Positions 56,101-58,345 of a DNA stretch of 64,000 bases are shown here, one piece after another. The translations under genes and the position numbers were made by a program. The notes beneath the pieces are model-generated. The model ran no database searches. It was given only the letters and a program-made list of their open reading frames with translations, and had not been told where the DNA came from. Positions within the stretch are counted from its first letter, which is position 1; every line of letters begins with the position of its first letter. This DNA comes from Psettodes erumei (Eukaryota > Chordata > Actinopteri > Pleuronectiformes > Psettodidae): assembly GCA_016785225.1 (NCBI GenBank), contig JAFBJZ010000422.1, forward strand, positions 3,278,001 to 3,342,000, written 5' to 3'.

Positions 56101-58345
56101 GTCTGCCATGTAATGATGATAGAATCATTACCTTTCCTGCTTCACCTGTGCAATCTCCAAATGAAATGCAAAGTACTAAACATCTTTCTATCAGTAGATA
56201 CTGACACAACAAATCACCTCAAACTTCTGTTTACCCTGCTTCTCCCTCAGCGGTTTGTTCTGTGAGAACCCACCGCCAATGATCCTGCTGCAGACCAGCC
56301 CCTGCGACCAGTCGGACTGCCAGAACAGCGCCCAGTGCGTGCTGGTTGCCGGGGAGCCCGTCTGCCGCTGCATGCCTGGTTACTACGGCAACAAATGCAA
56401 CAAGATTTCCACCGTTCACTTCCTGGGTCGCGATGGGCACGTTGAGCTGCCAGGCGCGAAGCTTCGCCCCACCGCTCATATTTCATTACAGGTACGATCG
56501 ACCGGGGGCCTCTGCTCAAAATTTTATACAAACTGAAAACATTATAAATCATTTTAGCGTCCTAATAAAAAGTACCACTTTTTAAAGTGTGTTTGGACGT
56601 TTTCGAAAACACAAAGCCGTATTCTGCTGCTCTATGTGGAAAACATTTTTGGGCTGCTCGAAGCAGAGCTGCACGACTTAGTGCCTACGAGGCAAAGCAA
56701 ACATCTGCTATACCCTCTGTTTCCTCGTTACACTCGTGCCTGTGCGCACAGCCACGCACACACACACATGCACACATGCTCATTCGCACAGACTACACAC
56801 TTTGGACATCTGAGAGTCAAGTCCTAATCAAGCCTTTTTTTCTCCTTTTTGGAAGTGAGAAGGTAAGTGGGTGAAAGAGAAACAGGAAAAGGGGGGCAGT
56901 CTAATTGATATTTACCACCTGTTTGGATCCGTGTGCGTGTATGTGCGCATGTTTTGGCGTTCCTGCCAGGAGCTTTCAATGTCAGTGCCAAGGCTGTTAA
57001 AACTCTACCAAGACGCCCTGACTCAGAGGCAGGAGAGAGAAAATGAAAAAAGAATGAAAGGGCCAAAGCACTTCATAAATCACTATGGGTTTTTTGTCTT
57101 TCTCTTTAACACTTTTTCTACCCCTTTTCTCTCAGTCTGCACCACAGTTCTCTCTTCACCCACTTTTCTATGTCTCACTCTCTCCTTCCAGCCCCCTTTT
57201 CTCTCTCTCTCTCTCTTTTGTTCTCCACATCTCTACCTTTTTTCCTCTTGGGTCTGCTTCACTCTCTTCTTTTCTCTGGCAGCTTGTTAGCAGGTGTTGA
57301 CTTGGCTATGCTCCATTGAAGGCAGAGTGTTAAGTGCTTGGCCCCTTGGCCCCATTTCCACTCGCAAGTTAGTTAGCGCTTAGCAGCGCACACGAGTGAG
57401 TGTGACATGTCAAGTGTGTCTGTATGGGAGGGAGGCGCGAGTGACCCCGTTTTGGGACGAGTGTGGAGAAATTTACATTTTCTCCTCATTGTCTCATGGC
57501 GCTTTAGTGGTCCGATGGCGTGGCATGCCATCTTGAATCAGGAGTCCTTTTTTTGTCTCTCTTTGAATCAGAGCTCCATTGACGCTCGCTGCCAACTATG
57601 TAGGTTGGAGAAATGTGAGGGCAAACAGTCTGTGCAGATGAACCACAATGCTAAGACGGCCAACAGTAAAAAAGAAGCGGTAGTCAAAACATGTCACCAA
57701 GTTTTAAAGCCTCAAAAACAAGCTGGTTTTTGTTAAATGCTATGAAGAAGTGAAAGTAACCACTAAAAGCTCACCACTGGCACCAGACAGCCAAAGTGTA
57801 CCAGCAATATGAAAAAGGAAGGTGTTTGAATTTATGGTTTTCTTTATCGTAAAAGTAGCCGAGCTTATTCACAAAACCCTAATCACAGCATTTATGACAT
57901 CATCCACTTTAGTCCCTATTATCTTGATTTGTACAACTTTGTTTTACATGAAATTGATGTTTTTTTGGGTTTGATCATAAAAAGTTGGTGCATTTATTTG
58001 TGGGTCCATCTGTTTCCGTATGTGAAACTATAATTGCCTTCCAAATGAATAAATTACACAGATGATCTAACATTACAGAAACGGCCAATCCTTGATGTGT
58101 TTGGATAATCTTGCAATCTCCCTTCCCAATCTCCTTGATGAATGATATACTGTATGTCACCCATTAGCATCACAAGAAGAAATATATTCTTATCCAACCT
58201 CTCTGTGTCTCCAGGTGGCTACAGATAAAGACAACGGTATTTTATTGTATAAAGAGGACCACGACCCCCTGGCACTGGAGCTTTACCAGGGACACATACG
58301 ACTCATCTACGACATAGCCAACTACCCACCAACCACTGTGTATAG
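8084..58345 (+). CDS. slit3: slit3, Slit guidance ligand 3 (partial: 27 internal exons, inferred exons 7-33)
   Basis: Secreted extracellular-matrix ligand for Robo receptors, acting in axon guidance, cell migration and vessel growth. The joined exons read without a stop in the order: end of LRR domain D1, D2 (Robo-binding in the family), D3, D4 (dimerisation and heparan binding in the family), six EGF repeats, and the first part of a laminin G domain. Every junction is GT-AG and frame-consistent. Slit3 rather than slit1/2 is chosen because of [33 protein letters not shown] (SLIT2 has NKRIGQ), the direct C-cap to EDYRSR junction lacking the small insert of SLIT1/2, and [14 protein letters not shown]. 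Missing are the signal peptide, most of D1, the end of LamG, the last EGFs and the cystine knot, all outside the window. No frameshift or inactivating change was seen. Confidence 0.96.
8337..8365 (+). repeat. (CA)n microsatellite
   Basis: A 29-nt CA tract at the end of the CA-rich region that follows exon 7. Confidence 0.95.
10945..11265 (+). mobile_element. teleost dispersed repeat fragment (MITE-like)
   Basis: The block begins with CTTACCTGTAGCAGTATGCA, contains GATTTCCACCTCCACTGCAATGC-like sequence and ends GTGAACTGACCCTTTAAG. These phrases recall a common non-autonomous fish repeat family whose ends read as AAAGGGTCAGTTCAC. The opposite terminus is not recognisable here, so it is a partial, decayed copy. 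Recognition is from memory only. Confidence 0.35.
11927..12090 (+). CDS. slit3: slit3 exon 8: LRR C-cap of D1
   Basis: A 164-nt exon beginning LRLHSNNLHCDCHLSWLSDW, with the CDC...C...C cysteine pattern of an LRRCT cap; later residues include FTQCMAP and VQKKDFVCNG. Human SLITs have RLHSN.L.CDCHLAWLS.WL at this point. Acceptor CTCTCTAAG, donor GTAAGT, phase 2 in and phase 1 out. Confidence 0.96.
12091..13105 (+). other. intron 8
   Basis: About 1 kb of AT-rich intron with a short GA run near 12289-12303 and a pyrimidine-rich patch at 12600-12690. Nothing else recognised. Confidence 0.75.
13106..13250 (+). CDS. slit3: slit3 exon 9: LRR N-cap of D2
   Basis: A 145-nt exon opening domain D2, the Robo-binding LRR block. 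The N-cap cysteines are in CPPSCSCNNNIVDCRRKGL, followed by TEIPANLPEGIVEI. The last part matches human SLIT3 (EIPANLPEGIVEI) better than SLIT2 (EIPTNLPETITEI). The human CRGKGL is CRRKGL here. Phase 1 in, phase 2 out. Confidence 0.96.
13251..16543 (+). other. intron 9
   Basis: Contains a (GATA)n microsatellite at 15178-15220, a pyrimidine-rich stretch at about 15386-15590, and a short tandem GTGCACACA patch near 14160. Ends with a long CT-rich tract before the acceptor. No exon or mobile element recognised. Confidence 0.75.
15178..15220 (+). repeat. (GATA)n microsatellite
   Basis: About ten tandem GATA units with one interruption (GGTA). Confidence 0.95.
16544..16615 (+). CDS. slit3: slit3 exon 10: first LRR of D2
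   Basis: A 72-nt phase 2-2 LRR cassette reading IRLEQNLIKSVPAGAFTAYK KLKR, matching human SLIT3 ([24 protein letters not shown]). The charged RLEQN strand belongs to the concave face used by D2. Donor GTGAGT. Confidence 0.96.
16616..17605 (+). other. intron 10
   Basis: Starts with CA-rich sequence within 25 nt of the donor. Pyrimidine-rich at 17331-17420 including a run of C. Otherwise unremarkable. Confidence 0.75.
17606..17677 (+). CDS. slit3: slit3 exon 11: second LRR of D2
   Basis: A 72-nt LRR cassette reading [20 protein letters not shown] SLTS. Human SLIT3 has [24 protein letters not shown], and the SLTS ending favours slit3 over SLIT2 (SLNS). Acceptor TTCCCCAG, donor GTAAGT. Confidence 0.96.
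17678..18970 (+). other. intron 11
   Basis: CA-rich just after the donor and a short CA run near 18025. The rest is AT-rich sequence without recognised features. Confidence 0.75.
18971..19042 (+). CDS. slit3: slit3 exon 12: third LRR of D2
   Basis: A 72-nt LRR cassette reading LVLYGNKITELPKGLFDGLV SLQL, matching human SLIT3 GNKITEIAKGLFDGLVSLQL. Its acceptor (TTGGTCTGTCCTGTGCAG) is GT-rich rather than a clean pyrimidine tract. Confidence 0.96.
19043..21969 (+). other. intron 12
   Basis: Contains a purine-rich GATGGA-type stretch at 20255-20345, GT runs at 20946-20964 and 21111-21146, a C run at 21413-21425 and a pyrimidine tract at 21490-21595. A TAATTAAG-bearing, low-repeat block lies around 19590-19780. 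No exon seen. Confidence 0.75.
21970..22113 (+). CDS. slit3: slit3 exon 13: fourth and fifth LRRs of D2
   Basis: A 144-nt exon encoding two fused LRRs. The stretch [20 protein letters not shown] and then [13 protein letters not shown] is essentially identical to human SLIT3 and separates it from SLIT1 and SLIT2 (VDAFQDLHN; IAKGTF). Phase 2-2, donor GTAAGT. Confidence 0.98.
22114..22255 (+). other. intron 13 (142 nt)
   Basis: A short intron between the last D2 repeats and the D2 cap. It contains a small TAGAGC/GCTCTA stem near 22180 and a strong pyrimidine tract (CCACTTTCCCCTCTCAG). Confidence 0.85.
22256..22419 (+). CDS. slit3: slit3 exon 14: LRR C-cap of D2
   Basis: A 164-nt exon encoding LHLAQNPFMCDCHLKWLADY through NPIETSGARC and RRLANKRISQVKGKKFRCTG, an LRRCT cap. 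KRISQ is the SLIT3 form. The donor GTAGGG is weaker than its neighbours and opens the intron that holds miR-218. Phase 1 out joins directly to exon 15. Confidence 0.97.
23250..23299 (+). repeat. 12-bp inverted repeat flanking a direct duplication
   Basis: Perfect arms AATGGTGTGCCC (23250-23261) and GGGCACACCATT (23288-23299) enclose two copies of CCAGCCTAAACTG. A second stem, TAATAGCAT/ATGCTATTA, follows immediately (23299-23321). Confidence 0.8.
23593..23741 (+). repeat. degenerate tandem repeat, units about 36-57 bp
   Basis: Three successive units each start with CTCTSTG-like sequence, continue through TCC...CCTGTRTGGA and end in GCGG or GCAG (23593-23628, 23629-23684, 23685-23741). The last two carry a GATTGGT motif. 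The array ends at the base of the miR-218 hairpin. Confidence 0.6.
23741..23819 (+). ncRNA. mir218: mir-218 precursor hairpin
   Basis: Precursor of the conserved microRNA miR-218, a post-transcriptional repressor known for roles in motor neurons and in feedback on Slit-Robo signalling. The mature 5p sequence TTGTGCTTGATCTAAC...ATGT is present in full at 23749-23769 with seed TGTGCTT. The 3p arm at 23792-23813 starts CATGGTTCCGTCAAGC. By eye the arms fold into a long stem: nine pairs AACCATGTG/CACATGGTT next to a 19-nt loop, a CT/CC internal mismatch, CTTGAT/GTCAAG, GTG/CGC, and a lower stem GCTGTCTCT/AGGGACCGC with few mismatches. It lies on the host-gene strand in the intron equivalent to human SLIT3 intron 14, where mir-218-2 resides. 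The exact fish paralogue name cannot be assigned from sequence alone. Confidence 0.97.
24026..24293 (+). mobile_element. candidate MITE with inverted ends
   Basis: An 11-bp perfect inverted repeat CCCTGTGGAGT (24036-24046) / ACTCCACAGGG (24277-24287) flanks about 250 bp of AT-rich sequence. The right-hand end read in reverse (CCCTGTGGAGTTTTTGACCA) resembles a dispersed teleost repeat from memory. No target-site duplication was established. Confidence 0.4.
25900..26050 (+). CDS. slit3: slit3 exon 15: LRR N-cap of D3
   Basis: A 151-nt exon reading GQEDYRSRLSGECFQDLVCP then [14 protein letters not shown], with the four N-cap cysteines. Human SLIT3 has [34 protein letters not shown]. The join from exon 14 lacks the AKEQYFIPG insert of SLIT1/2, a slit3 signature. 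Phase 1 in, phase 2 out. Confidence 0.97.
26051..28148 (+). other. intron 15
   Basis: Contains a GA run at 26462-26480, CA-rich sequence at 26955-27005, a CA run at about 27672-27700 and a (TCCTC)n/(TCATC)n pentanucleotide array at 27841-27900. Nothing coding seen. Confidence 0.75.
27841..27900 (+). repeat. (CTCTC/TCATC)n pentamer array
   Basis: Twelve or so tandem five-base units, first TCCTC then TCATC, all pyrimidine-rich on this strand. Confidence 0.9.
28149..28223 (+). CDS. slit3: slit3 exon 16: first LRR of D3
   Basis: A 75-nt exon, one codon longer than the usual LRR cassette, as expected for this repeat. It reads [25 protein letters not shown]; human SLIT3 has [25 protein letters not shown]. 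Donor GTACGT. Confidence 0.95.
28224..29687 (+). other. intron 16
   Basis: Strongly purine-biased at 28530-28880, which gives long spurious reverse-strand frames. A GT run follows at 28940-28963, then pyrimidine-rich sequence at 29070-29250. No exon recognised. Confidence 0.75.
29688..29831 (+). CDS. slit3: slit3 exon 17: second and third LRRs of D3
   Basis: A 144-nt double-LRR exon: INLSNNKLRDIREGVFDGAG then LLLTGNKLTGLQGRMFRGLT. Human SLIT3 has [20 protein letters not shown] and [20 protein letters not shown]. Acceptor CTTCCTGCAG, donor GTAAGT. Confidence 0.96.
29832..31061 (+). other. intron 17
   Basis: AT-rich. A short direct duplication CTAACTAGGTTAGCC / CTAACTCGGTTAGCC sits at 30563-30617, each half being itself a small inverted repeat. 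Otherwise nothing recognised. Confidence 0.75.
31062..31205 (+). CDS. slit3: slit3 exon 18: fourth and fifth LRRs of D3
   Basis: A 144-nt double-LRR exon reading LMLRSNQISCIDNSTFTGLS then [20 protein letters not shown]. Human SLIT3 has [40 protein letters not shown]. DNST is a potential N-glycosylation site. Donor GTGAGT. Confidence 0.97.
33517..34479 (+). mobile_element. decayed LINE tail (L2/Maui-like, fish)
   Basis: Two frames give pieces of the C-terminal end of a LINE ORF2 protein: VSECKDLGVLIDSKLSLKAQ followed by KKVCN, and after a frame change TNTTTLKPASSLYYEQALKL with FHYFPILKK and a downstream FRAHFKT. The arrangement (LGV.IDS.LS, then ...TTLKP...LYKQALK..., ...HHCPILKK...) is the end of L2-clade elements in teleosts, recalled from memory. 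It stops with a TTTGAATTTGAATTT tail at 34464-34479, fitting L2-type short-repeat ends. It is 5'-truncated and frameshifted, hence inactive, and ends 179 nt before exon 19. Confidence 0.7.
34606..34630 (+). repeat. (TC)n run upstream of exon 19
   Basis: A 25-nt TC dinucleotide tract that ends 28 nt before the exon, so it lies in the branch-point/polypyrimidine region of that acceptor. Confidence 0.9.
34659..34822 (+). CDS. slit3: slit3 exon 19: LRR C-cap of D3
   Basis: A 164-nt LRRCT exon: INLLSNPYVCDCHLAWLGQW, then VVSGNPRCQKPAFLKEIPIQ and DFTCDG. INLLSNP and VSGNPRCQKP.FLKEIPIQDVA match human SLIT3. Human has CNCHLAWLG where this fish has CDCHLAWLG. Donor GTGAGC, phase 1 out. Confidence 0.97.
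35787..35824 (+). repeat. (CT)n microsatellite
   Basis: Thirty-eight uninterrupted nucleotides of CT, one of the longest pure dinucleotide tracts in the window. Confidence 0.95.
37106..37149 (+). repeat. compound (TG)n(GA)n microsatellite
   Basis: About 29 nt of TG followed directly by about 15 nt of GA. Confidence 0.95.
37974..38106 (+). CDS. slit3: slit3 exon 20: LRR N-cap of D4
   Basis: A 133-nt exon beginning domain D4: GAEDNGCLPASGCPDVCTCS, then DGVVRCSNRGLHSLPKGIPK and TTEL. The four N-cap cysteines are present. Human SLIT3 has [33 protein letters not shown]. CA repeats begin 15 nt after the donor GTGAGT. Confidence 0.96.
38107..39499 (+). other. intron 20
   Basis: CA runs at about 38125-38143 (next to the donor) and 38389-38411, then AT-rich sequence. 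Nothing else recognised. Confidence 0.75.
39500..39568 (+). CDS. slit3: slit3 exon 21: first LRR of D4
   Basis: A 69-nt exon, one codon shorter than the 72-nt cassette, reading LYLEGNTLTSVPKELASLKQ LSL. Human SLIT3 has [23 protein letters not shown]. LEGN is the SLIT3 form (SLIT1/2 LDGN). The donor is GTACGT. Confidence 0.95.
39569..39686 (+). other. intron 21 (118 nt)
   Basis: A short intron whose 3' end (CTGTGTGTTTGTATCTACACAG) is GT-rich with little pyrimidine tract. Confidence 0.85.
39687..39758 (+). CDS. slit3: slit3 exon 22: second LRR of D4
   Basis: A 72-nt LRR cassette, [20 protein letters not shown] QLAT, matching human SLIT3 [24 protein letters not shown]. SNMT is a potential N-glycosylation site. 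A CA repeat begins about 22 nt after the donor. Confidence 0.96.
39759..41127 (+). other. intron 22
   Basis: CA run at 39782-39800, pyrimidine-rich sequence to about 40030, and a dispersed-repeat copy at about 40311-40530. No exon seen in the rest. Confidence 0.75.
40311..40530 (+). repeat. dispersed repeat, copy 1
   Basis: AGCAACTCCTTGTTTCA...CACACTCGGGAGTTGCCCAG followed by AGAGTTCACAAGGTAGAGGT and GGAGAGCGTTTCACCCACTT can be aligned by eye to 49896-50115 in the same orientation. It resembles a common decayed teleost interspersed repeat. The 113-codon open frame over it is not credible as a gene. Confidence 0.4.
41128..41199 (+). CDS. slit3: slit3 exon 23: third LRR of D4
   Basis: A 72-nt LRR cassette, [20 protein letters not shown] SLRL. 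Human SLIT3 has [30 protein letters not shown] is specific to SLIT3 (SLIT1/2 IPPLAF, IPPRTF). Donor GTGAGT. Confidence 0.97.
41875..42015 (+). mobile_element. teleost dispersed repeat fragment (MITE-like)
   Basis: GTCGGTTCACCCAATAAAAA...TCCTCACTTACTGTAT...TTTGTCCAGTTTTTAGACAT is the opening of a frequent fish non-autonomous repeat (TTCACCCAAATTAC...CACTTACCTGTAG...) recalled from memory, probably the same family as the piece at 10945-11265 but the other half. Confidence 0.35.
42165..42260 (+). repeat. dispersed repeat fragment
   Basis: GCAGCGGGGTGGGGAGCCTT...CAAGGGCCATTTCAG...GCCTTGGAGGGCGATACTAA resembles hAT-derived teleost repeats that carry AAGGGCCATTT and GGGCCATACTAAA. Recognition is by memory and the copy is incomplete. 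Confidence 0.3.
44210..44281 (+). CDS. slit3: slit3 exon 24: fourth LRR of D4
   Basis: A 72-nt LRR cassette, LTLHGNDLSTIPEGAFNHLT ALSH. Human SLIT3 has [31 protein letters not shown] is the SLIT3 form (SLIT1/2 LSLHGND). Donor GTAAGT. Confidence 0.97.
44282..44378 (+). other. intron 24 (97 nt)
   Basis: A very short intron. Its 3' end is a GT repeat (GTGTTTGTGTGTGTGTGTGT) followed by CTAG, instead of a pyrimidine tract. It contains in-frame stops and is not a multiple of three. Confidence 0.85.
44379..44461 (+). CDS. slit3: slit3 exon 25: first half of the D4 C-cap
   Basis: An 83-nt exon, LALGANPLYCNCDLRWLSQW VKAGFKEPG, matching human SLIT3 [29 protein letters not shown]. Donor GTATGA. Together with exon 26 it makes exactly 164 nt, the size of the single-exon caps of D1-D3. 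Confidence 0.96.
44462..44560 (+). other. intron 25 (99 nt, open in frame)
   Basis: A 99-nt intron that splits the D4 C-cap. Its length is a multiple of three and the slit3 reading frame continues through it without a stop (GMNSHNPYIIHMPFASKCSS ...), so retention would insert 33 residues. The 3' end CTGTTTTTTAACAG is a normal acceptor, and removing it gives the family sequence KEPGIARC. Confidence 0.9.
44561..44641 (+). CDS. slit3: slit3 exon 26: second half of the D4 C-cap
   Basis: An 81-nt exon, [28 protein letters not shown], carrying the last two cap cysteines. Human SLIT3 has [38 protein letters not shown] and FQCKG are SLIT3 forms. Donor GTAAGT, phase 1 out. Confidence 0.97.
44642..45862 (+). 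other. intron 26
   Basis: About 1.2 kb of mixed-composition sequence with no microsatellite of note, ending in a pyrimidine-rich tract (GCTTCTGTTCCTTTTCCCAG). Nothing recognised. Confidence 0.75.
45863..45987 (+). CDS. slit3: slit3 exon 27: EGF1
   Basis: A 125-nt exon linking D4 to the first EGF module: GPVDISLMSKCAPCLAAPCQ NNGTC, then GSYHCTCPYGFK. The human SLIT3 counterpart starts [25 protein letters not shown]. NNGT is a potential N-glycosylation site. Ends in phase 0, so the next exon starts with a full codon (GQNC). Confidence 0.96.
46073..46147 (+). repeat. perfect palindrome, 37-bp arms, 1-nt centre
   Basis: The left arm (46073-46109) starts CTATTTTGCTGATATATATC and the right arm (46111-46147) is its exact reverse complement around a single A at 46110. 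No mismatch was found over 37 pairs. The flanks do not continue the symmetry. It could be a young foldback/MITE, a hairpin RNA source or an assembly artefact. Confidence 0.95.
46572..46597 (+). repeat. (TG)n microsatellite
   Basis: A 26-nt uninterrupted TG tract. Confidence 0.95.
47083..47120 (+). repeat. (GT)n microsatellite with GAGT extension
   Basis: A 38-nt pure GT tract followed a few bases later by (GAGT)n to about 47143. Confidence 0.95.
48530..48627 (+). CDS. slit3: slit3 exon 28: end of EGF1, first part of EGF2
   Basis: A 98-nt exon, GQNCEIPINACISFPCSNGG TCHIQPGHEDHF. Human SLIT3 has [32 protein letters not shown]. Phase 0 in, phase 2 out; donor GTACAG is weaker than most here. 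Confidence 0.95.
48628..52391 (+). other. intron 28
   Basis: Contains a second copy of a dispersed repeat (49896-50115), purine/G-rich sequence at 51300-51830 with G runs near 51640 and 51710, and several CTTTGA/CTTTGAT motifs around 50790-50960. The 3' end is GT-rich. No exon seen. Confidence 0.75.
49896..50115 (+). repeat. dispersed repeat, copy 2
   Basis: AGGAACTCCTTGCTTTCATA...CACACCTGGGAGCTGCCCAA, later GGTCAAGAGCCTCTGAGTGG and GAGTGGAGAGCCGACCATCA, aligned by eye to 40311-40530. The first 70 nt align best; the rest is more diverged. Confidence 0.4.
52392..52531 (+). CDS. slit3: slit3 exon 29: end of EGF2, EGF3
   Basis: A 140-nt exon: [20 protein letters not shown] then [20 protein letters not shown] and ICPPNYTG. 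The match to human SLIT3 ([41 protein letters not shown]) is nearly complete. The NPDDC...C..VNNYTC layout fits a calcium-binding EGF. NNST, NNYT and PNYT are potential N-glycosylation sites. The acceptor region is GT-rich. Confidence 0.97.
52724..52756 (+). repeat. GC-rich perfect stem-loop, 14-bp stem
   Basis: TGCGGAGGGGCTGT (52724-52737), loop AATGG, then the exact reverse complement ACAGCCCCTCCGCA (52743-52756). In RNA two more G-U pairs extend the base. It lies 193 nt after exon 29. Confidence 0.9.
53091..53105 (+). repeat. (CG)n alternating run
   Basis: Fifteen nucleotides of alternating C and G, embedded in CA-type alternating sequence on both sides. Such purine-pyrimidine alternation is a known Z-DNA former. 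Confidence 0.9.
54999..55092 (+). CDS. slit3: slit3 exon 30: end of EGF3, first part of EGF4
   Basis: A 94-nt exon, GDLCEEVVDPCLHGFDPCQH DSKCVYVGRSY. Human SLIT3 has [31 protein letters not shown]. Four EGF4 N-terminal residues differ from human but cysteine spacing is kept. Phase 1 in, phase 2 out, donor GTAAGT. Confidence 0.94.
55093..55586 (+). other. intron 30 (494 nt)
   Basis: Short intron of ordinary composition with an AT-rich centre. Nothing recognised. Confidence 0.8.
55587..55724 (+). CDS. slit3: slit3 exon 31: end of EGF4, EGF5
   Basis: A 138-nt exon: RCDCLPGYVGQHCEQDYNDC then LENKCQHGAECVDAVNGYTC and VCKEGF. Human SLIT3 has [45 protein letters not shown]. DYNDC and AVNGYTC fit a calcium-binding EGF. 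Confidence 0.96.
55725..56250 (+). other. intron 31 (526 nt)
   Basis: CA-containing in the first 100 nt, purine-rich at 55940-56020, then AT-rich up to TTCTCCCTCAG. Nothing recognised. Confidence 0.8.
56251..56491 (+). CDS. slit3: slit3 exon 32: end of EGF5, EGF6, start of laminin G
   Basis: A 241-nt exon: [20 protein letters not shown] then QSDCQNSAQC, EPVCRCMPGYYGNKCNKIST and the LamG start VHFLGRDGHVELPGAKLRPT. Human SLIT3 has [27 protein letters not shown] and [20 protein letters not shown]. The linker LLQTSPC is where SLIT2 is cut after Arg (PR-TSPC); the residue here is Gln, as in human SLIT3. Ends in phase 0. Confidence 0.96.
56492..58214 (+). other. intron 32
   Basis: CA-rich patch at 56755-56800, pyrimidine-rich stretch at 57090-57260, then AT-rich sequence. 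No exon or transposon recognised. Confidence 0.75.
58215..58345 (+). CDS. slit3: slit3 exon 33: laminin G, continued
   Basis: A 131-nt exon, [20 protein letters not shown] then LELYQGHIRLIYDIANYPPT TVY. Human SLIT3 has [43 protein letters not shown]. It is the last exon in the window; the LamG strand after TVYS continues beyond it. Donor GTACGC, phase 2 out. Confidence 0.96.

Noticed and set aside
8084..58345. Assignment to slit1 or slit2
   Set aside because: Diagnostic residues ([47 protein letters not shown]) and the missing AKEQYFIPG insert all point to slit3.
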